This document shows, piece by piece, positions 39,894-50,900 of a stretch of DNA of 64,000 bases; positions within the stretch are counted from its first letter, which is position 1; each line of letters starts with the position of its first letter. A program made the translations under genes and the position numbers. Below the pieces are notes generated by a model, which saw nothing but the letters and a program-made list of their open reading frames with translations, made no database searches and was not told where the DNA came from. The stretch lies in NCBI GenBank assembly GCA_000333855.2, contig CM007320.1:1913147-1977146 (forward strand), given 5' to 3'. The DNA comes from Endotrypanum monterogeii. Taxonomy: Eukaryota > Euglenozoa > Kinetoplastea > Trypanosomatida > Trypanosomatidae.

Positions 39894-42800
39894 ATGCACA
39901 TGAAAGAGTTTCCTCAACGGACGGCAAAAGCGGAGTCTTGTAGGACAGCAGGAGAGCCTCTGACTGCCACCTCCTCTACCTCTCCAGAGACGAAAAATGA
40001 GTGCAGCGAAAAGAGTGAAGGCAGTGAGGAAGGGCAATCACCGTTGATGCGCCAAGCTGCTGCAGATGTCTCCTCTCTCCTCTCGGGATCGAGTGGCAAA
40101 ACAAAGTCAGGATCCGCAGGTGAGTGCTGGATTTGCTTTGACTCCACCAACTCTACTTCAGCTCCGATAGTCACCCACCGCTGCCTTTGTCGTGGCTCTG
40201 TTGGTTACGTACATCAGAGATGTATTGATCGCTGGGTCATTCAGCAACACAACCGCTCCTGTCGCAGCTGTGGGGCTGCCTATCAACTGGCTCACTCCGA
40301 GTACCCGGCTGGTGTGAGTCTACCTCGAAGACCGCATGAGCGGCGCAAGTTTCTTTACCAGTTTCTCGTAAAGCCGCTCCTTCTGGAGACGGCCGAGACG
40401 CTCTGTTGTGTCTTTCTGCGCTTTGTGATTGTTCCACTGCTGCTCGGTCACGTGTACAGCGCTCATCGCTGGTCACTCCTCTGGTGGCCCATGCGAAGAA
40501 TCTTGCCAACGTCAGCATCATCGACAGCGACGCAGAAAGAAAGTTTGATCACTTCAGGCGACGTGCTCAACACTGTAGAGGTGGGGGTGGACGGAGACGG
40601 CGCGTACACCTTGACAGCGTCCCTTCTGGCTTGGGGTGACGTGGTCATTTTTGGTCTCGTTCTCTGCGTCTTGATGGATGCAGTGAAGAAAGGGTGGAAA
40701 AAGTGGAACGACTTCTTCCAGGACTCCCGTGCACAGCACGCTCGTACAGCAGCGAGACAGGTTAGAGAAGAGGCGGAGGCGCCAATCGCCGTCGCGGCAG
40801 CAGCAGCAGGTGTCAGGGCTCCCCTCGACGATCATGAAAACGAAACGTTGCTGAACGCTAGGCGCAGATCTGAGAACGTGGGAGGGCGTGTTGAGAATAA
40901 TCCTCTGCAGCGGCCGGACGCTGCAGCGTTGATTCCACCTCTTTTTCCTGAGGACGTGAATGAGCGGCGTCAAGTTGGCGCTCAGGACGCGGCGATAGCG
41001 GTGGCAGGTGGGCAGGAGGCGAGAGGCGAAAGCGACAGCGATGATAGCGATTCCGACAGCGACAGTAACATGACGTACCGACTCTCTTTTGTTGATCAAG
41101 TTTTTGAAGCCATCGATTGGGTAAAATCCGGTGCTGGTGGAGGCGGCATAAAACAACTGCTGCCTTCGTTGCTGCAGCAGCTGGGCGACGGCGCGGTCCT
41201 TGCCATGCTCCTGCGATCGGTCTGGGGAAGAGCGGCTCTTGCGGTGGCTTTCGCCGTTTTTATTGTGTTCTGGCCCTATAGTCACAAGCGGAATGTTCTG
41301 AAGTCACGGAGGCTTCGGTTACATGAGGTGGCGGAGCGAATTCCGTTGCTGTCACAAAAGGAAGTCAGGACTCTATTTGAGATTTACCTGGTGGATGGAT
41401 TTTTCTTTTATTTAGCGCTTCCGGTGCTGGGAGGCATGATGCTGCACTACGCTGTCGCTCCCTATATCAACGTAGGCTTCGATCACGGCTTCGTGGCATT
41501 TTTGCACGGCCTCACTGCGTTGAAACTCACGCTTTACTGGGTGGTGGGGGCTGTACTTGTGATGCTGCTGACGGCCATCGAGCTGACAGTTATGGGCCCC
41601 TTATTCGCTAACGGCGTCGACTTGTTCTTTGTGCGCAGCTTTGACGTCCGCTGGGACTCAGTTGTGGAGTACTGGAGCTGTGTTGTTACACAGATATTTG
41701 ATTCCGATCCTCTCCGCATCGTGCGCAGCTTTCTTCGGGTGGCACTGGCAGAGCTCGTGGTGCTGCTAGTCTTTGTGCGTATGCCGTTTTGGGGAATGCT
41801 GGCGTGCCGCGATTTGTTGTGGGGCGACGGCACGGTAATGGAGACGGGTCTCCCGCTAAGGATGCCGCTTTCGTTGGGGATGGTGACCAGATACGACATC
41901 AACGCCAACGCTAGCCTCGATGATTGGCATCGTGGTGAGGAGCTTCGAATTTTGGCGACTCAGGTGCTGCTGCCGTTTGGTACCATGTACACGGAGCGAC
42001 TCCGGGTGCGGGTGGCGCCGGCAGATGAGCCTATCCCTCACGACTCTATCGACCGTCTCCTGCTTGTCGCCGCAAACTCGACTTCCAGTATTCCGACCGC
42101 ACAGGAGCTGTGGAAAGAGGTCTGGGGCAGCATGTCAGAGCGATCCGTTTTTCTTTTCAATCTTATCGATCCGGTCTCTGTCAAACGGGTCGCTGCAGTC
42201 TCAGAGGGATTTCGCCGAACGATGGAGCGTGTACAGGGGCCCATGGATTGGCTGCGCGTCGCAACATCCGAGGATGGCATATGCAACACACTCATAGCTT
42301 TGTCCTCTTCAGTACACCGGTTGTCGCAAACAGAGTCGCAGCTACCCCTCATAGATATGGCAGCCATTGTGACGCCGCCAGCTTTGTCATCAAAACAGGA
42401 GGCTGACCTATCTCCAGACGCACATCAGGCAGTGCTCGACGCGTGGAGGCACACATACGAAGAAGCCACGCACCGCATTCTCAACGTTCTACAACTCGAG
42501 GCGATGCCGACGCTGTCGTCGCCTTTCTCTGAGCAGGGTGCAGCTCAGGTGGAGCTTGACACAATGAGTGCAGTTAAGTGCTATATAGCCACCATGCAGC
42601 TCTCATACCCCTACTTCGGTTTGAGCCGCTGGCGCGCCATTGCATACGAGTGGTGGTCGCTGTTGCTCCTGCGCAACACCTACGTGAACTACTTCATCGA
42701 CCTTGTCGCTCACGTGGCGGCTCTGTGCACAATTTTATCGTGCTTCTTTGTGTACCCGCTTCAGCGTGCGCAGCTACGTTTTCTTTTTCCACTAGTGCGG

Positions 42801-43418
42801 TGGATCGGCCACAATATTGTGCGCATGGAGGACTACTTGTTTGACCCAGATCACGTACGGGCGGTGGAGAATTTTCTGGAGCAGGACATCGACGATGAAC
42901 TTTTTTTGCCCCCGACAATCGAACCCAAGGGACTTGGTCGTCGTGAACAGTACATGGAGGAGGCGGACATTCCATCATACCTGATGCTGCGTCGCATGGT
43001 GATGGCGGTTCTTTTCTTTATCATTTCATCCTTGATGGTTTGGGTTGTGCCTGTCCTTGGCGGCACCTTCATCATGTGCTTTACGAAGCGCGCCTTACCC
43101 GTCTTTTTGGGCGCCATTTCGTTTAGTTTTTTCATCTGGAGCCCATCCTTTTTCGGCCACTCGGTGGTCTGCGGCATGGCCGTTACTGTTGGTGTTCTGT
43201 TTGCCGTGCCTATTCTCCTGTTCATGTACATTGGCCCCTTTGTGGAGTTGTTCTGGAACAGCTATCCTACTCTGGTGCAGGAGACGTTTGAGCGGCAGTA
43301 CAACGTACACCAGACAGTGGGACCGTTCCGCAAATCTCGTTCAAGGGGCAGCAGCTATGCCGATGTCGATTCCGAGGACAGCTGGGAAAGCGTCGACTCA
43401 AGCGACGCAGACGACTGA
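39894..43418 (+). CDS. RING-CH membrane E3 ubiquitin ligase, Doa10/MARCHF6-like
   Basis: This has 1174 residues from the first in-frame ATG. An N-terminal RING-CH (C4HC3) domain has all ligands visible: C78, C81, C97, C99, H107, C110, C123 and C126. It is followed by about ten or more hydrophobic segments spread over residues 160-1120, for example ALAVAFAVFIVFWPY and MVMAVLFFIISSLMVWVVP. A segment with TAIELTVMGPLFANGVDLFF resembles the conserved TD region of Doa10/TEB4. Doa10-type ligases act in the ER membrane in ER-associated degradation, working with E2 enzymes and Cdc48 (general knowledge). Length lies between human MARCHF6 (about 910) and yeast Doa10 (about 1320). Residues 280-395 form a charged cytosolic insert ending in an Asp/Ser run (ESDSDDSDSDSDS). 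The C-terminus is also Ser/Asp-rich. Confidence 0.88.
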   Translation: MHMKEFPQRTAKAESCRTAGEPLTATSSTSPETKNECSEKSEGSEEGQSPLMRQAAADVSSLLSGSSGKTKSGSAGECWICFDSTNSTSAPIVTHRCLCRGSVGYVHQRCIDRWVIQQHNRSCRSCGAAYQLAHSEYPAGVSLPRRPHERRKFLYQFLVKPLLLETAETLCCVFLRFVIVPLLLGHVYSAHRWSLLWWPMRRILPTSASSTATQKESLITSGDVLNTVEVGVDGDGAYTLTASLLAWGDVVIFGLVLCVLMDAVKKGWKKWNDFFQDSRAQHARTAARQVREEAEAPIAVAAAAAGVRAPLDDHENETLLNARRRSENVGGRVENNPLQRPDAAALIPPLFPEDVNERRQVGAQDAAIAVAGGQEARGESDSDDSDSDSDSNMTYRLSFVDQVFEAIDWVKSGAGGGGIKQLLPSLLQQLGDGAVLAMLLRSVWGRAALAVAFAVFIVFWPYSHKRNVLKSRRLRLHEVAERIPLLSQKEVRTLFEIYLVDGFFFYLALPVLGGMMLHYAVAPYINVGFDHGFVAFLHGLTALKLTLYWVVGAVLVMLLTAIELTVMGPLFANGVDLFFVRSFDVRWDSVVEYWSCVVTQIFDSDPLRIVRSFLRVALAELVVLLVFVRMPFWGMLACRDLLWGDGTVMETGLPLRMPLSLGMVTRYDINANASLDDWHRGEELRILATQVLLPFGTMYTERLRVRVAPADEPIPHDSIDRLLLVAANSTSSIPTAQELWKEVWGSMSERSVFLFNLIDPVSVKRVAAVSEGFRRTMERVQGPMDWLRVATSEDGICNTLIALSSSVHRLSQTESQLPLIDMAAIVTPPALSSKQEADLSPDAHQAVLDAWRHTYEEATHRILNVLQLEAMPTLSSPFSEQGAAQVELDTMSAVKCYIATMQLSYPYFGLSRWRAIAYEWWSLLLLRNTYVNYFIDLVAHVAALCTILSCFFVYPLQRAQLRFLFPLVRWIGHNIVRMEDYLFDPDHVRAVENFLEQDIDDELFLPPTIEPKGLGRREQYMEEADIPSYLMLRRMVMAVLFFIISSLMVWVVPVLGGTFIMCFTKRALPVFLGAISFSFFIWSPSFFGHSVVCGMAVTVGVLFAVPILLFMYIGPFVELFWNSYPTLVQETFERQYNVHQTVGPFRKSRSRGSSYADVDSEDSWESVDSSDADD

Positions 43419-44875
43419 AATAAAGGGGGCACGCAGGCAAATGGATGTGGTAGACACCAGATCTGCTCTACAACCTACATAGTGGCACAGAAACGGTGCC
43501 TCTTCGCTGACTCCGTTTTTTTGTTTTTTTTTTTGTCGTCATGCTTTCTCTTTCATCCGTGTTGCCGTCATGCATTTGTTGCAATACCGCCTACACTCCT
43601 TTTCCCTTCCACATGCACGCACGCCCGCACTCCCCTGCCAGCGAGTACGCGAAACCATGGTATTTTTCCCTCCAAAGGTGCGTGTACGCTCCGCTGGTTG
43701 GTATACAAAATATGTTTTGGTGTGTTCAAATGAACCGGAATATAGGCGGATGTATGTATACATATATACATTAATGTGTATATGTGTGTATGCATGGCCA
43801 CTTTCCTCCCCGTTCACTTTTCTGCTTTGAAACGTTGGTATAAAAGCAAACGAGAAATTATGAGAGATGAAATCTAAATAGAAGAAAACTCGGAGCGTCC
43901 GTTGTGTGGGCGTTGTTGGATGCGCGTATGTTTGTGTAATGCTGAGGAGGAGGAGTTCAGAATTGTTCTTTCCCCCCCCCCCTACCTCCCCCAATGTATC
44001 TTTTTTTGACAAAGCCTTGTCTCTGTTTAACATGCATATGATTTCGCACACACGCCCGCACTCATTTTCGCAGAGGATCCTCCTTTCCACTGCTACTGCT
44101 AATGGCGAGTATCGGAGAGGTCACGGCTGACCTTGCCTTCGCTCTTGTCTGTGGTTTCCCGTTTTTTTTTTTCATCAACGGACGGCGCCTGTGGCGAAGA
44201 GGGGAGGACCAAAGCGCACTCAGCCTCCAGGAAAAGAGGGGGGGGGTCGGCGATGCAGGCACTGATGAGGAGGTCGCTCGGAGGAAAGGCTGTATGGTCC
44301 CCCGGAGGAGCCACCTCCACGAAAAAAATGTCTGCTTTGCTCGTCGACAGTAAAGAGGAGGAGGGGTAAAGAGAGAACCACACGAAACTCGAGGCGGAAG
44401 AAAAAACTGAAACTCCTTGAATGCAAGCCTGACTCTGCATATATCCCTATTTCTCATTTCATCCCTTCTCTCCTCCGTGGGGGAAGGCAATGGTATGGAG
44501 ATGGGGAGCTCGGAGGGAGAAGAGGGGACGTGAGCCCCCTTCACACTTCTCACAAGAAACAAAAGTGTGTGTGTCTCTTAAATTTTTCCTCAATAGAATC
44601 GGCAAGTCATGTCAAATGACGTCCAAACCTGCGACGCTTCCGTCCCCTGAAAACGGATGTTGACCCCCTCTTACCCTCTTTCGCTCGAGATGTGTTTCTC
44701 TGTGTGTGTATGTGCGTGTGGTTTTCTTTTGAGTCTGAGCCTCCAGCGGCTTCGGAGTACCTATATGGTTGACAGAAAGAAACGGGATCAGACATCATAT
44801 CCCCCGCTGCTCATCTGAGATTTCCTTTCACTTGCGCTCACATCACCTCTTGCCTCTACCACCACCTTGATCATG
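43419..44875. other. Intergenic region, no gene seen
   Basis: About 1.5 kb with AT/TG-rich stretches near 43750-43790 and a C-rich tract near 43973-43990. Nothing gene-like on either strand. Confidence 0.55.
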
Positions 44876-44960
44876 TTCTTCTTGTCTTTTTGTTTCTCAC
44901 GCTTTTGTACGTGTCGCTGCTCTCTTCACCTTTTCCCTTGGAATGTGATGAAATATCGAG
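44876..44960 (+). promoter_or_regulatory. Likely spliced-leader acceptor of the 2212-residue gene
   Basis: An extended pyrimidine-rich tract at 44876-44940 is followed by cgag (44957-44960) and then ggcag. The first AG lies 28 bases before the ATG at 44988 and about 214 before the alternative ATG at 45174. Confidence 0.45.
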
Positions 44961-44987
44961 AGGCAGCTAGTTTTCCCGATAGTTGCC

Positions 44988-47900
44988 ATGCCACTCTGTT
45001 TTTCTCCAGTGATGAGATGTAGGCATGCAAACACCACTGGAGGGCACACTGTTGCTCGCGAGGGTTTAAATAACCTTCCATCAATCATCCAAACACCACC
45101 GCTGCGAAATGGGAGCGTCTGCGCGTACATGCCGGTTGCTTCCGCCTTCTCGCTTTGTGTTTCGACGCATCAAATGAGGGGATCCCAGCTCGTGTATTTG
45201 CCCTCGGTCGTACATCGCGTTGTCGGACGACAGCGTCGATTCCAGTCGTCGCTTTCATCTCAACGCCCTCATCCTAATCCCTTGCCGGCAGTAACACGTA
45301 ATGAGGATCATTCGGACGATTGGTCCAGTGTTGAAGTTGAAGTGTTAATGCCCGAGAAAGAGTTGACTTCCTCGGACAACTTATCGATGGCATCCACTGC
45401 TGACGCCACAGCAGCCACTGGTAACTCCTCAGCGACTTCCTCGACTGCCAGGCGCACGGCAGCCGTCTCGGTCGAGACCATTGACTCAATCGACTCGTAC
45501 GCCAAGGCAAAAGTGGGTAATTTTGTGAGGCGGCTCCTGCAACCCTCCGCTACCACTGCTGCTGCTGCTGCTACCGCTGCCGGCACCGCCGCCTCTTCGG
45601 TTCTCGGGCTGGAGGTTAGGCAAGTACAGGGATGCAGTGGGGGTGCACAATACCACGCTCGGTGGCGCCTTCCACTCCCAGCGGAGTTTGGTGAGCGCTA
45701 TGGGGAAGGGTTCGCGCCGACTGCTAAAGAGGCGGAGGCAGTTGCAGCCATGCACGCCGAGCGCGTTATCGATGCATTGGGCTTTCAGCTCTTTCAGCTT
45801 TCGTCGAAGCAGCGCAAGCACGCGGAAGCGGCGCGGGCAGCGGGTCGGTGGGCCCCGATGCCTGCGGCGATGACGTCGACAAGCAGCTCTGCGTCATCGA
45901 GTGATGCGACGATCACTGCTGCGGAGGTAGTGCCGCCACCTGACACGCCCTCGCCACCGCCACTGCAGTTGCTGGGACTGTCTCCACAACAGCGGCAGGA
46001 GAAAGATCTACGAATCGACCAGCTCAGGTTCGTCCCGGTTCAGCGTACCGGCTTCACTCCCCTCGCCTTCACGTTAGCATCTCCACACCACTTGGACGCG
46101 AGCAGCCACGCGCGCATTGAACGTTTTTTCCGAGTTCACCGTACCTCGTTCAAGGCAAACCTGAGACTTGTATTACTGAAAGGCAGCCCTAATTGCGTCA
46201 TCAAAGGCAACGATAGCGACACTAGTGAGAGCATGCACCGTAATTTGACGAAGTCGTGTGATCTCTTCCTTGCACAACTCCTTCTTCCCCTGCCTGCGCG
46301 CTTCGGCAAGCGTGTTGCCATGGGAAAAGCACCTACGCGCAAAGAGGCAGTCTTGCTTGCTTGTATGCACGCGGAGCTTATCATCGATGCCGTCGGTTTT
46401 GCTCTTTACCCCGACAACCGTGAGAGTCAGGCTGCCCATGCTGCGGAGTGTGCTAAGATGCATCGCTGGTGTGCGCAGCCCGGTGACTGCACCTACAAGT
46501 ATACCACGCCTTCACCGCCGCCGATGGCGCTGGTGGAGGGGTCTGACGTATCCGGGGTCTCTCCAGCAACATTGGTGGCCTCGGGACCTGTTGGCGGCGT
46601 CGCAGGTGCACTCTCTCGCCCAGGTGTTCTCGAGAGTGCGACCGACGTTCGTGGGAGCGGGGGTGGCTACGATGCGGCGTCGCCCACTGTTGAGTCGATG
46701 TTGCTGCAGCATCAGCAAGCCATGCAGGCGGTAGGCATTTTCACAGACGAGCCGTCGCTGCGGGATTACGATTCGGCACGTGTCTTGTTGGAGCGCTACG
46801 TGGATCAGTTCATGCAACCCAGTTCCTCGCAGTCAGTACCGACTACCCACACATCAACTACCTCACCCCGCGACTCCTTTTTGACGGAGCTCATGTTTGT
46901 GGAAGAGTTGGGTCAGCGGGACCGGCGGGTTTGTCGGGCCACCATCACGGTGCCGCTCTCTGTACCGGGGCCCGCGACAACAGGAACGATTGCTGCAGGG
47001 TCGGCAGATGAGGCGCCTCATGTCGACACCACCTCGCCGCTTCCGTACATGCAATCGTTTGTTGCCATTGGCGTGTCCTACACTAGGCATCTTGCTGAGG
47101 TGGCGGCTGCCGTACACGCCCTACGCACATTGGCTGCACTGAATCGGCTCTGTTTAGCGCGTGGTACCATCTTCATGGCACAGGCGCTGGAGTCTTTCGC
47201 AATGCGAGCACAACTTCCTCTCCATGATGCAGCAAAACCTATGTTGTACCCCTCCCAGCTTCCGTCAGAGTACCTCCCTGCACCGGTGCGGGTCATGGAG
47301 GGCTTTGTGGGCCGTATTGCGGCATCCGGGTTAAACATGAGAAATCGCAGGTACTTGTCCGAGGATGTGGGCACAGAGGAGGCAAGGGATCGCTTCTCGA
47401 CCCGAGTAGCGTTGCTGTCCGAGGAAACGGGCAATGCTGCGACCACGTTGAACCGCGAGGATGATCTTTTGAGGGAACTACGCGCATCCCAAGAGCGGCT
47501 GCCCCGCGCGCATTGGGATACATCTCCAGATACCGATGATCGCATAATTGTCTCACCCGATCAGGACGTCGAGAAAAGTCGGATGTACAACCACACGCTT
47601 TCGTCCGTGCGCCAGCCGGACTCGATGGCAACCACCCGTTTACGTGATTACCTGGAGCGCCACGGTAAGTCGCCCGAGATGGCGCTTTCCATCACGCGTG
47701 TTTCAGGAGAAAGAGAAAGCGGAGAGCGAGACGCGCTGTATGTCGCCAAGGTGATCCTGCCCGTTTCACTGCGGCACCGATCGAAAGCTAAGAGGAGGCC
47801 GATGTCAGGTGCCAAGGACCAGGACGATGGGCTGTCATCGAAGGCACCACTCTCGACCAGGACGCAGCAGGATAATCAACCTCTGACAGTAAGGTACGTG

Positions 47901-50900
47901 GCGCAGGGCGAAGGTCCCACACGCGAGGACGCAGTTCTCTTGTGTGCAGCGCACGCGGAGGTGCTTCTGGACGCTGCAGGGCAACCCTTCTACGATCATT
48001 CTCTTTTACAGCGTAAGCACGCCGATACAGCGCGTGCGCTTGGACGCTGGGCACCGCTCGTATGCGGCGCGTCTTTGCCGCCCGAGTCACTCCGTCGCAT
48101 ACCACCACCGCTACGTAAAGTTACACGCGAGAGTGCGGTGTGGGCTCGCGTGCAGGAGCATCTGCGTACATTGTCACGTAAAGCAGTCCCAGGCGATTCC
48201 TCAGGCAACGTAGTGGGCACACCCGCTGGGTGTTCAAGTACAGGTCAGTGCTTGGGAGCTTCAGGACACACTACCGCTGCAGGTGTGGATGATGAGGTTC
48301 TTTGTGATATTGCTTCTCTCCGGTTCGTCTACCATACAGACATTAGCCAAAGCGCACTGCGCCTGGTCGCGGGGTATTTTTTGGCTCAAGGATCCGATCT
48401 TCATCGAACGGTCCGTCAGTACACGGTACGGCACCCAGAGCTGGGAACGATACACCGGGCAATAGTGGAGATGCCTTTGCTAGCATCATACGGGCAGCGG
48501 TACGCCGTCGGTTGTGCCTCTGCGAAGCGTCAGGCATTGCTCCTCTGCTGCAAGCACGCCTTGCTCATTTTGGATGCTTTGCGCATCCCCGTCTTCAATC
48601 AGCATGGGAAGCAGAGAAGATACGCGCGGGCAGCGGCTGTCCAGGGCCGCGATGCGCCTTCCTCAGGTCAATTGCCCGGAAGAAGTGACACGCCCTCTCC
48701 TCCAGGACTCTACTATCTTACAAGGTGTGCCGCCGCCAAGGAAAAACCGCCGGAGACTCCAAAGCTTCCTCACTGTAGAGACCGCAGGGTCTTATCTTTA
48801 TGGGGCACATTTGTTCGCGACTGTGCGTCTTACGTGATACGCGATCGTGAGACGCGGGTGAAAGAGGCGGTTAGTGCGCCAGAAGGACCTCGGATACCTC
48901 GCTCGAATCTTGTCGCTGAGGACACCGCAGCGGACATGGCGAGGGACATGCCTGTAGATAAGTTCGCGCGACGCCAACTGCTAGACTTGTGCAGGAGCGC
49001 TGGACTGCCCGACTCCACCAGTGAAGTGCCCTTCGAGTCTGTAGCTCTCTCCTCGACCGAGCGGCGCTTCTTTACTTTCCAGAGACTTTCTGGGACGCCG
49101 TATACGATGCGGGGTGTGAGCGACACGGTGCCAGCAGACAGTCGCTACCGCGCCTTTGGGCATGGTATTCAGCTCCTCCTCCTCGTTGTGCGCCCAAACA
49201 GCGTAACAGCGCCGACGCCACGGCGCACCTGGTGGGACGGGCCACAGCGGACCTTGTGCATACACAACCAAATGAGAGATCAGATAACTGCGCACGGCTG
49301 TCTCTGGATTCTGCGTATGTGGGCCGCAATGCACTACCCGCCTCTCCAGGTTCGCACGCTCGTCCGAAAGGCAGGGATGCTGGCCGAGGAGTCGACTGGA
49401 GCTCGCGAGCATCCCCATCACGCACTTGAATCGACGAACTCACACCTTACGCCGGATGTGCCACCGCCTTGTGTGTCTTGTCCCCCCACCTCCTATCAGG
49501 GTGTCGCGTCTATAGCGGAGTTGCGTGAGGGTGCGGAAACAATTTTGTATCACGCGTCTTGTGAGTGCGCCGCTTCTGGCACCACCACCGATACCACGGC
49601 CTCAGTTCACGTAGCACTTCGGCAGCTTCTTCGCGAAGTGCAGCGTGCACCTACGATGCAGAGACTCTATCGCTTCCTTTCCCAACAGCCGCAGTTGCAC
49701 ATACCATCTTGCCGCCTGCTCGTCGATCCCGAGAATGTGGTGCATCGCCTGCACGCACGAGTTTGTGACTCTCAGCGAGGCACATCCATGACGCCGTCTC
49801 CCCAGGCGGGGCATCGCACCGCTGTGCTGGCGCTCCTCTCAAGCGATCGAGAACAAATCGGTCCCTTTCACTCCGCGTGGTGTGTGGAGATGTTACAAAA
49901 GTGGATTTTTGCTTGTGGCAGTTCGGAGGGACTGTTTCCCGCAGAAAAGCACGGCGAGGCAGACCAGGGATGCCTGCGGCACCGATGCCTCCCATCGACG
50001 CTCCAGTCGACCTTTGCAAATTACGGTCTTGTGTGCGCTACGCCGTCGGCATCGCCGATCCGAGGTGCTAGCTCAGACAGGGATTCGCTACCAGTGCCGA
50101 CACCGCTCGCTGTCGCATTGGCACTCCTCTGCCGGTGTCTCCCTGAGTTTCCTGGAGGGTCAAGCAACAGGGAGAGTGTGGAGAATCAAAGTGCTGCTGC
50201 TGGGGTGGAGCTCGATTCCAACACGAGGTGGGCAGAGAGAGGGCGTGAGCTACCGTTGCAGCTGGCGCACCTGATTCTTATGGGGCTTCTGTTGGGATGT
50301 ACCCCATGGGCGGTGCGCGCAGTGGCGATGGTGGCCTGCGCTGAGGATACGTTGAAGTGGTACGACCAGCTATCCTTGTGGTCTCGTGTAGGCGATGACG
50401 ACAACGGATCCGCCGAGGTTCATCAGATGCCCAACCGGCGCTTGGCCCCATACCTCAGTGTGGACGTGACAGACGCAGTGTTGACTTCTTTGGATGCGAC
50501 AGCGCCTCCTTTGCCAGAGGCAGTGACTTGCTTTGCGTCGCAAGTGGAGCGGCGACTCGAAGCGGTCTGGAGGGAAGCCGCCGTCGCAGCCGACGCAGGG
50601 AAGGCGGCGCCTCCGGCGTGGTTGCAATCTCCGGAGACGTGGGGTGATTGTCTAGGGGTATTAGATGGGAACGCGCGATCATTTCCAGCAACTGGCAGTC
50701 TTACTCTGGCCGAGCGTCGTACACTACGTCCACTCTTGCAATGCGCGGTTTCTACGTCAGCCGCACCTAATGCGGTATGGGTGAGGTCCACATACGTGGA
50801 GAGAGGAGGGGGGGTGAATGAGATGGACGCCGACCACGACGATGGATCGTCTGAGGAGATGAATGCCGCTGCGAAGTGTTTCATTTTCCAGCATAGGCAA

